Source: Janthinobacterium lividum | Lineage (GTDB): Bacteria > Pseudomonadota > Gammaproteobacteria > Burkholderiales > Burkholderiaceae_D | Assembly: GCF_011601275.1 (NCBI RefSeq) | Contig: NZ_JAAOLY010000002.1 | Location: 372,001-436,000, forward strand | Direction of reading: 5' to 3' | DNA: 64,000 bases | Part shown: positions 58,115-64,000 of the stretch, in pieces | How positions within the stretch are numbered: the stretch's first letter is position 1 | Layout: the number at the start of each line of letters is the position of its first letter | Notes under the pieces: generated by a model | Seen by the model: only the letters and a program-made list of their open reading frames with translations | Told to the model about the DNA's origin: nothing | The model's database searches: none | Made by a program: the position numbers and the translations under genes

Positions 58115-58849
58115 TCAATCTTCCAGTTGCCCCTGCAGCCACAGCAGCAATTCATCGAAGTTGGCGCAGATGGCGTCGGGCTGCACGCCGGCGGCCAGGT
58201 GGGCGTCGCTGCCCTTGCGGTTCATCCACACGGCACGCATGCCCGCCCCTTGCGCTCCCGTCACATCGAAATACAGGTCATCGCCGACATACACGGCCTC
58301 GTGGGGCGCCACGCCCAGCGCGGCGCAACCGGCCAGGAAGATGCTGGCGTCAGGCTTGGCCACGCCAAAGTCGCTGGCGGCGATCGACACTTTAAAATGC
58401 TGTGCCAGGCCGATAATTTCAAGGTCCGCATTGCCATTCGAGATGGAGCCGACCAGCATGCGCTGGCCCATCCAGGCCAGGCCCGGCAAGACATCGTCAT
58501 ACGGCTGGACGCGATGACGGGCAGCCAGGAACTGCGCGATGGCGCCGTCGACCAGGGCGGGATCCTCGCCGGCAGCTTCGAAGGCGGTCAGCAGGCCAGC
58601 GCGGCGCAACTCGATCAGGTTGCCATGGAAATGCGGTTGATCATTGAGCATGGCCAGGCGGTGCTGGCGCAGCACCTCGATGGAAAACTGCTGCGCCACC
58701 TTGGGCGCATGCGTGGCCAGCCAGCCGTGCAGCAAGGTTTCGGCGGCGGCAATCACGGGCGCGATGGGCCACAAGGTATCGTCGAGGTCGAACAGGATGG
58801 CCTTGGGCGGCACGGCAGGTTTTAAAGGGGCAAGGGACATGGGATTCAC
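58115..58849 (-). CDS. HAD-family hydrolase
   Basis: The 244-residue protein has the HAD motifs in order: ILFDLDDTLWPIAP (nucleophile Asp), SISNGNADLE, and GVAKPDASIFLAGC with VYVGDDLYFDVTGA. It resembles small phosphatases acting on nucleotides or sugars. The substrate is unknown. Single gene between hrcA and the lipoproteins. Confidence 0.87.
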   Translation of the reverse strand: MNPMSLAPLKPAVPPKAILFDLDDTLWPIAPVIAAAETLLHGWLATHAPKVAQQFSIEVLRQHRLAMLNDQPHFHGNLIELRRAGLLTAFEAAGEDPALVDGAIAQFLAARHRVQPYDDVLPGLAWMGQRMLVGSISNGNADLEIIGLAQHFKVSIAASDFGVAKPDASIFLAGCAALGVAPHEAVYVGDDLYFDVTGAQGAGMRAVWMNRKGSDAHLAAGVQPDAICANFDELLLWLQGQLED

Positions 58850-59084
58850 GGTGGGTGCCGCGCCACAGTGCGCAGCCTGCGTCTATTGTCGCATTGATCG
58901 CCGCCGCCGGCATGGCTGCGCCCCCGTGAAATGGGGCCGGACCAGCGCTTCCCGGCGAAAAATTGTTACAGGGTGATACAAGGCAAGATCATTCAGCTTG
59001 CCAGATAGACTAAAATAGGCGCCATTCCAATGCGGCGCCAGCGTCCGCGTTGCGCTACCCAACCTAATTCGTTTTGGAGAATGT

Positions 59085-59684
59085 ATGAAAAATTTGTACC
59101 TGCGCTCGATGCTGGCGGCGGCTTGCGCCGCCACATTGGCAGCCTGCGGCGGCAGCGGCGGCAACCTGTATCTGAGTGGCCAAGTGTCCAATCTGGCAAA
59201 AGATGGCCTGATTCTCTTGAACGATGGCGAACGCTTGCCGGTCTCCGCAGGCCAGACCTCCTTTGTTTTCACCAAGCTGGTCAATACCGATGACCGCTAC
59301 GACATCAGCATCGCGCAGCAGCCAAAAGGCGCCGTTTGCAAGATTACCAATGGCGCAGGCAAGGCATCGAGCTATTCCGTGACCACGGCTTTCGTCAGCT
59401 GCGAAACCAATACCTACCCGCTGAGCGGCACGATCACGGGCCTGACCGCCGACGGTTTGACCCTGGCCATTGGCAGTATCACCACGAGCCCGCTGAAAGG
59501 CAGCACGAGCTATACGTTCCCGAATGTCAATGACGGCATCGCCTACAATATTTCCATAGCGACGTATCCAACGGGCCAGATGTGCAAGTTCGTAGGCTCT
59601 GCCAGCGCCAACGGCCGCGATGTCGTCGGCACCATGGGCTCAGCCGCCACGACCGGTGCCGCACTGAACTGCACGGCGCTGTAA
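59085..59684 (+). CDS. Lipoprotein with two GLxxxGLxL repeats (paralogue 1)
   Basis: The 199-residue protein has a lipobox (AACAATLAACGGSG, Cys about residue 21), then two repeats of about 85 residues with the pattern GxVSNLAKDGLILLNDG, GQTSFVF, YDISIAQQPKGAVCKI and a closing VSC/LNC. The spaced Cys pairs could form disulfides. A small beta-sandwich is likely. The function is not known. The next gene is a paralogue. Confidence 0.8.
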   Translation: MKNLYLRSMLAAACAATLAACGGSGGNLYLSGQVSNLAKDGLILLNDGERLPVSAGQTSFVFTKLVNTDDRYDISIAQQPKGAVCKITNGAGKASSYSVTTAFVSCETNTYPLSGTITGLTADGLTLAIGSITTSPLKGSTSYTFPNVNDGIAYNISIATYPTGQMCKFVGSASANGRDVVGTMGSAATTGAALNCTAL

Positions 59685-59725
59685 GCCACGCGACTCGTCA
59701 CCACTATATTGGATTGGAGAAATAC

Positions 59726-60307
59726 ATGAAGTTATCCTGCCTGCGCCCACTCGCCGCGCTGCTGTTGACCCTGGGACTGGCTGCTTGCGGCGGCAAGGCC
59801 TCGTATGATGTCAGTGGCACCATCAGCAACCTGAACACCGACGGCCTGGTCCTGGCCAACGGCGGCGTCAATCTCCCGATTAAATCGGGCCAGACCTCGT
59901 TTACCTTTGCCAAGCGCATCGACTATGGCACCGATTACAACATCACCGTGCAGAGCCAGCCAGCCCACATGACTTGCGCCGTCAGTGGCGGCACCGGTTC
60001 GGCCGGTCACTACCTGAGCATCCAGGCAGCGGTCCTGTGCACGCAAAATAGCTACACGGTAGGCGGCACGGTGACTGGCCTGACAGCAGATGGCCTGATC
60101 CTGATCTACGGCAATGCGCAAACCGCTGTGGCCAAGGACAGCACGACCTTCACCATGGGAACGCGTGTTCCCTATGGCGACACCTATGGCATCAGCGTAT
60201 TTGCCCAGCCAACTGGCTTGAAATGCACCGTGGTAGGAGACACCGGCGTCGGCGTCATGGGCGAAGCGAACGTGACGACCGTGCAGATCGCCTGCAATCC
60301 GGGCTAA
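59726..60307 (+). CDS. Lipoprotein with two GLxxxGLxL repeats (paralogue 2)
   Basis: The 193-residue protein has a lipobox (LLLTLGLAACGGKA) and two repeats like those of its neighbour (SGTISNLNTDGLVLANGG, GTVTGLTADGLILIYGN; YNITVQSQPAHMTCAV and YGISVFAQPTGLKCTV). It starts 41 bp after paralogue 1, so the pair arose by tandem duplication and is probably one operon. Confidence 0.8.
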   Translation: MKLSCLRPLAALLLTLGLAACGGKASYDVSGTISNLNTDGLVLANGGVNLPIKSGQTSFTFAKRIDYGTDYNITVQSQPAHMTCAVSGGTGSAGHYLSIQAAVLCTQNSYTVGGTVTGLTADGLILIYGNAQTAVAKDSTTFTMGTRVPYGDTYGISVFAQPTGLKCTVVGDTGVGVMGEANVTTVQIACNPG

Positions 60308-60317
60308 CGCTGTAGCG

Positions 60318-60342
60318 CTGGCAGCCGCCAAGCGGCTGCCAG
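60318..60342 (+). terminator. Strong hairpin after the lipoprotein pair
   Basis: CTGGCAGCCGC and GCGGCTGCCAG form a perfect 11-bp stem with a 3-base loop, 11 bp past the stop codon. There is no T-run; it may stabilise the 3' end or act with the later terminator at 60454. Confidence 0.5.
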
Positions 60343-60394
60343 GAAGAGATATCACGGAAATCTATAGTTGATATTCCAAAGATAAATTGGAGTT

Positions 60395-60482
60395 ATATGT
60401 GGCGATGCAGCATAATGCATCTGTCTCCTCCAACTCTTCCAAGAATTGGATTTAGCCCGCTTTTACCAGCGGGCTTTTTTTT
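60395..60482 (+). ncRNA. Candidate small RNA or structured 3' leader-like RNA
   Basis: Order seen: hairpin GATGCA/TGCATC (60404-60421), an unpaired pyrimidine stretch TGTCTCCTCCAACTCT (60422-60437), hairpin TCCAA/TTGGA (60438-60450), and an intrinsic terminator AGCCCGC/GCGGGCT with eight T residues (60454-60482). The open CUCCUCC could pair with Shine-Dalgarno sites. The 5' end is guessed; no convincing -10/-35 pair was found, so it could also be a processed 3' end of the lipoprotein message. Confidence 0.4.
60454..60482 (+). terminator. Intrinsic terminator
   Basis: The stem AGCCCGC/GCGGGCT with an 8-base loop is followed by a run of eight T residues on the plus strand only. It ends the lipoprotein transcript or the candidate small RNA, and lies 12 bp from the mmsB end on the other strand. 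Confidence 0.88.
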
Positions 60483-60494
60483 GCCCAAAATTCC

Positions 60495-61397
60495 TCAGGC
60501 GGGTTTGTCCAAGCCGGGCTGCAGCATCTGCACGATGCTGGAGAAATCCTGCTGCGCATACCCCGCTTGCGCATGCATCTGGTACAGCTGGCGCACCAGG
60601 CCGCCCAAGGGCGTAGGCGCGTTTGCCGACAGGGCCGACTGCTGCGCCAAACCCAGGTCTTTCAGCATCAGCGCCGTGCCGAAGCCGCCCGTGTAATTGC
60701 GCGAAGCGGGCGTACCGTCCATGACGCCGGGCCACGGGTTGTACACTTCCAGGGTCCAGTTGCGGCCCGAACTCTTGGCCATGATGTCGGACAAGACTTT
60801 CGGATCGAGGCCATGCGCCACGCCCAGGTTCAAGGCCTCGGCCGTCCCCGCCATCAAGATACCCAGCAGCATGTTGTTGCAAATCTTCGCCACCTGGCCC
60901 GCACCCGCCTCGCCCGCATGGAAGATATTCTTGCCCATCTTTTCCAGCAGAGGCCGCGCCTGCTGCAAGGCCGCTTCGCTGCCGCCAACGATGAACGTCA
61001 GGGTGCCGGCCGCCGCGCCCGCCGTGCCGCCCGAAACGGGCGCATCGATCATGGCAAAGCCCCGCTCGCTGGCCGCCTGCGCCACTTGCCGCGCCACGTC
61101 GGCGGCGATGGTGCTGCAATCGATGAACAGGGCGCCGGGCTTGGCCGAGTCGAGCACGCCGCCGGCCGCCAGGTACAGCTCCTGCACGTGCTTGTTGGCT
61201 GGCAGCATGGTGATGACGGCGTCGGCCGTCTGCACGGCCGCGCTGGCGGACGCGGCCGCCGTGGCGCCCGCCTCGACCAGCGACGCCACGGCCGCCGGCG
61301 CCAGGTCGAAGACGGACACGTGGAAGCCGGCGGCCACCAGGTTGCGGGCCATCGGTGCGCCCATGTTGCCCAGGCCGATGAAAGCGATATGTTGCAT
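60495..61397 (-). CDS. mmsB: 3-hydroxyisobutyrate dehydrogenase
   Basis: Oxidises 3-hydroxyisobutyrate to methylmalonate semialdehyde in valine breakdown. The 300-residue protein has the NAD loop IAFIGLGNMGAPMARNLVAAG, the substrate site IDAPVSGGTAGAAAGTLTF and the catalytic Lys in GAGQVAKICNNMLLG. The start at 61397 is chosen by family length. It ends the valine operon. Confidence 0.94.
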   Translation of the reverse strand: MQHIAFIGLGNMGAPMARNLVAAGFHVSVFDLAPAAVASLVEAGATAAASASAAVQTADAVITMLPANKHVQELYLAAGGVLDSAKPGALFIDCSTIAADVARQVAQAASERGFAMIDAPVSGGTAGAAAGTLTFIVGGSEAALQQARPLLEKMGKNIFHAGEAGAGQVAKICNNMLLGILMAGTAEALNLGVAHGLDPKVLSDIMAKSSGRNWTLEVYNPWPGVMDGTPASRNYTGGFGTALMLKDLGLAQQSALSANAPTPLGGLVRQLYQMHAQAGYAQQDFSSIVQMLQPGLDKPA

Positions 61398-61419
61398 GTA
61401 AAAATCTCCTGTTGTTCTT

Positions 61420-62535
61420 TTAATGCAGGTCGCGCAAAGGATGGCTATCCCATGGCGCCGCGAAATATTCATTCAGATACGCATCGCTGACGTCGTCCAG
61501 GCTGGCCGGCTGCCACTGCGGCGCGTTGTCCTTGTCGATCAGCAAGGCGCGTACGCCTTCGCTGAAGTCCGCGTGGGCGCAGCATTGCACGGCCACGATC
61601 AGTTCCAGCTGGAACACTTGCGCCAAACTCATGTGCCGCGTGCGCTCGCGCATGGCCCAGACCAGGGCCGCCGAGCTGGGCGCGCCTTTGTCCAGCGAGT
61701 GGGCCGCCTTTTGCAGCCACGCCGAATCGCCGTCGTACGCGGCAATGGCGGCCACCACTTCGGGCAAGGTGGGCGCTTGCGTCAGCGCGGCGATGGCGTC
61801 GAAGTTGGCGCGCACTTCAGAGACGGGCAGCACGGACGCCGGCGCCGAAAAACCGCGCAGCAAGCGGTCCAGCTGCTCGCTGTTCGCCTGCGGGCTGGCT
61901 TGCCATTGCGCCAGCGCCAGAGCGTCGAGCACCATGGCGCGCTCTTCCTGGCGCAGGAAATAGTCGCCCAGGCCCGCGAACAGGGCGTCGGCCGCGTTCA
62001 TCGGCGCGCCCGTCAGGCCCAGGAACAGGCCGCTGCGCCCCGGCATGCGGCCCAGGAACCAGCTGCCGCCCACGTCCGGAAACAGGCCGATGGTGATTTC
62101 CGGCATGGCGATGCGCGTGCTTTCCGTCACAATCCGGTGGCTGGCGCCCGCCATCAGGCCCAGGCCGCCGCCCATGACGATGCCGCCGCCCCACACCAGC
62201 AGCGGCTTTGCATACGTATGGATGCGGTGGTCGAGCCGGTATTCCTCGGCAAAGAAGGCCAGCGCCTGCGGGTTCGGCACGACACCGGGCTGTTCCACGA
62301 TGGCCGAGCGCAGGCTGCGCACGTCGCCGCCTGCGCAAAAGGCCTTGTCGGTCGACGATTGCAGCACCACGCAGGCGATGGCGTCGTCACTGGCCCAGCG
62401 CACGAGGGCGCCATCGATGGCGCGTATCATGTCCAGTGTCAAGGCGTGCAAGGATTTCGGCGCATCGAGCGTGATGATGCCCAGCTTCATGCCGCCGGGA
62501 CAGTCACGCTCTTCCAGTTTCACGGTTTCAACCAT
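61420..62535 (-). CDS. 3-hydroxyisobutyryl-CoA hydrolase
   Basis: Releases 3-hydroxyisobutyrate from its CoA ester. The 371-residue crotonase-fold protein has DKAFCAGGDVRSLR, the oxyanion loop VWGGGIVMGGGLGLMAGASH, ITIGLFPDVGGSWFLGRM and the C-terminal DFSEGVRALLIDKDNAPQW, which set this group apart from hydratases. It overlaps the hydratase gene by 8 bp and feeds MmsB. Confidence 0.92.
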   Translation of the reverse strand: MVETVKLEERDCPGGMKLGIITLDAPKSLHALTLDMIRAIDGALVRWASDDAIACVVLQSSTDKAFCAGGDVRSLRSAIVEQPGVVPNPQALAFFAEEYRLDHRIHTYAKPLLVWGGGIVMGGGLGLMAGASHRIVTESTRIAMPEITIGLFPDVGGSWFLGRMPGRSGLFLGLTGAPMNAADALFAGLGDYFLRQEERAMVLDALALAQWQASPQANSEQLDRLLRGFSAPASVLPVSEVRANFDAIAALTQAPTLPEVVAAIAAYDGDSAWLQKAAHSLDKGAPSSAALVWAMRERTRHMSLAQVFQLELIVAVQCCAHADFSEGVRALLIDKDNAPQWQPASLDDVSDAYLNEYFAAPWDSHPLRDLH

Positions 62536-63313
62536 TCTTCCACTCCGCCGGACGTTTTTCCAGGAACGCTTGCACGCCCTCTTTCTGGTCTTGCGTATCG
62601 AACAGGCCCAGGAACAGGGTGCGTTCATCGGGCAAGGAATTGACGAGCGGATGGCTGCGCGCGCCCTGGATCAGGGTCTTGCATGCCGTCACGCTGCTGG
62701 GGCTTTGGCGCGCCACCTTGGCGGCCAGGGCCAGCGCCGTGGCGGCAGCCTTGCCGGTTGGCACGACTTCTTCGACGAGGCCGATGGCCAGGGCCTTGGC
62801 TGCATCGACGCGCTCGCCGCACAGTATCATGCGCTTGGCCCAGCCTTCGCCCACCAGCCACGGCAAGTGCTGCGTGCCGCCCGCGCATGGCAGCAAACCG
62901 ACGGACGCTTCCGGCAAGGCCATCTGCGCGTGTTCTTCCGCGATGCGGATGTCGCAGGCCAGCGCGCACTCAAGTCCGCCGCCCATGGCATAGCCATTGA
63001 TGGCGGCGATGCTAACGCCGCGAAACGCGGACAGCGCCTCGAACGCCTCGCCAAACGCGGCGGCCATGGCGAACGCCGTGTCCTTGTTACCGTCGGCAAA
63101 CACGTTCAGGTCGGCGCCGGCCGAGAAGAACTTGGCGCCGCCGCCCGTGATCACGAGCGCGTACACGTCCGGGTCCGCATTCAGGTCGGCCACCAGCTGC
63201 GTCAGCCCGTTCAGGCTGGCCAGAGTCCACGTGTGGGCCGGAGGATTATCGAGAGTCACCAGGGCCGTATGGCCACGGCGTTCCAGCAGTAAATTTGTAT
63301 ACACTTTGCTCAT
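62528..63313 (-). CDS. Enoyl-CoA hydratase
   Basis: Hydrates methacrylyl-CoA in the valine route, judged by its neighbours. The 261-residue crotonase has GGGAKFFSAGADLNVFADG, INGYAMGGGLECALACDIRIA and a Glu in LPEASVGLLPCAGGTQ. It overlaps the acyl-CoA dehydrogenase by 4 bp and the hydrolase by 8 bp. Confidence 0.9.
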   Translation of the reverse strand: MSKVYTNLLLERRGHTALVTLDNPPAHTWTLASLNGLTQLVADLNADPDVYALVITGGGAKFFSAGADLNVFADGNKDTAFAMAAAFGEAFEALSAFRGVSIAAINGYAMGGGLECALACDIRIAEEHAQMALPEASVGLLPCAGGTQHLPWLVGEGWAKRMILCGERVDAAKALAIGLVEEVVPTGKAAATALALAAKVARQSPSSVTACKTLIQGARSHPLVNSLPDERTLFLGLFDTQDQKEGVQAFLEKRPAEWKNG

Positions 63314-64000
63314 CGTAAGGTCTCCGTGGCGCCGTCTTTCAAAATCGCTCGCGCGACGATCAGGCGCATGATTTCATTCGTCCCTTCCAGGATTTGATGC
63401 ACCCGCGTGTCGCGCACGTGGCGCTCGAGCGGATACTCGCGGATGTAGCCGTAGCCGCCATGCAATTGCAGCGCATCGTTGGCCACGTTAAAACCAACAT
63501 CCGTGGCAAAACGTTTTGCCATGGCGCAATACGCCGTGGCATCCGGGCTTTCCTGGTCGAGTTTCCAGGCTGCCAGGCGCACCATCTGGCGCGCCGCCAC
63601 CAGTTCCGTCAGCATGTCGGCCAGCTTGAATTGCAAAGCCTGGAATTGCGCCAGCTCGCGGCCAAACTGCGTGCGCTCCTTCATGTACGCTTGCGCGCGC
63701 GTCAAGGCCGCCTGCGCCGTGCCCACCGAGCACACGGCGATATTGATGCGCCCGCCATCGATGCCCTTCATGGCAATGGCAAAGCCTTCGCCTTCCGCGC
63801 CCAGCAAGTTACCGACAGGAACTCTTACCTGATCGAAGCTGATGATGCGCGTGGGCTGGCTGTTCCAGCCCATCTTTTCTTCCTTCTTGCCATACACGAT
63901 GCCGGGCAAGTTGGCCGGCACGGCAAAGGCGGAAATACCGGCAGCGCCCTCGCCGCCGGTTCTCGCCATGACGATCAGCATGTTCGTCTGGCCCGCGCCA
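63310..64000 (-). CDS. Acyl-CoA dehydrogenase, probable isobutyryl-CoA dehydrogenase (5' end outside window)
   Basis: The visible 230 residues start inside the middle domain (GAGQTNMLIVMARTGGEGAAG) and run through the helical C-terminal domain with RTQFGRELAQFQALQFKLADM, QLHGGYGYIREYPLERHVRD and the end QILEGTNEIMRLIVARAIL. Sequence style and operon partners point to isobutyryl-CoA dehydrogenase of valine breakdown, but other short branched-chain enzymes look alike. The start lies beyond 64000. Confidence 0.88.
   Translation of the reverse strand, partial: GAGQTNMLIVMARTGGEGAAGISAFAVPANLPGIVYGKKEEKMGWNSQPTRIISFDQVRVPVGNLLGAEGEGFAIAMKGIDGGRINIAVCSVGTAQAALTRAQAYMKERTQFGRELAQFQALQFKLADMLTELVAARQMVRLAAWKLDQESPDATAYCAMAKRFATDVGFNVANDALQLHGGYGYIREYPLERHVRDTRVHQILEGTNEIMRLIVARAILKDGATETLR

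Noticed and set aside
59020-59045. Two GGCGCC boxes before the first lipoprotein as a regulator site
   Set aside because: Each is a short self-palindrome common in GC-rich DNA; spacing and place give no specific support.

Overview
The window is a high-GC chromosome segment from a betaproteobacterium, most likely an Oxalobacteraceae member of the Janthinobacterium/Duganella/Massilia type. That placement is inferred from the leuS-lptE-holA-proA block, the bamE-dapB and fur neighbourhood, DUF4197 and gcdH with its LysR regulator, together with general protein similarity. No rRNA gene or phylogenetic marker was tested.

Positions 1-2300 hold galE, trmB and a tRNA-Gly(CCC), all on the minus strand. 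Positions 2500-33000 form a large surface-polysaccharide locus. A plus-strand arm carries a YjbE-like secreted peptide, dgkA, manC/cpsB, a WbaP-like initiating sugar-phosphate transferase and rfbBACD (dTDP-L-rhamnose). It meets a long minus-strand arm (32850 down to 10900) encoding a YjbH-PAP2 fusion, a Wza-type exporter, a Wzz-type chain-length protein, gmd-rmd (GDP-D-rhamnose), a deleted remnant of a hexapeptide acetyltransferase, fdtA-fdtB (a dTDP-3-amino-3,6-dideoxyhexose such as Fuc3N), wzx, four glycosyltransferases, a hexapeptide acyltransferase, wzy, an OafA/SGNH acyltransferase and a GNAT. The arms meet near a decayed IS3-family remnant (10345-10722). From there to about 19 kb the DNA is clearly AT-richer, which suggests an exchanged serotype cassette. 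The parts describe a Wzx/Wzy-dependent polymer built from GDP-mannose/D-rhamnose, L-rhamnose and an amino sugar, started on undecaprenyl phosphate and exported through Wza.

Positions 33000-40000 hold a DUF4197 protein and a three-gene signalling operon: HDOD-GAF-histidine kinase, receiver-PAS-GGDEF-EAL, and a 13-repeat Sel1 protein. Positions 40000-50000 carry an MFS drug exporter, an rRNA methyltransferase, a DsbA-like isomerase, hemJ and the leuS-lptE-holA-proA block. Positions 50000-54400 carry an AraC regulator with a VOC protein, then a LysR regulator divergent from gcdH and a class III CoA-transferase (glutarate/lysine catabolism). Positions 54400-60500 hold paired REP-like palindromes, barstar, dapB, bamE, fur, hrcA, a HAD phosphatase, two paralogous lipoproteins and a candidate small RNA. 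From 60495 to the end lies a valine-catabolic operon (mmsB, 3-hydroxyisobutyryl-CoA hydrolase, enoyl-CoA hydratase, truncated acyl-CoA dehydrogenase).

The most notable items are the YjbH-PAP2 fusion, the internally deleted fdtC-like pseudogene directly upstream of fdtA, the IS remnant at the AT-rich boundary, and a possible small RNA with a CUCCUCC anti-Shine-Dalgarno stretch.
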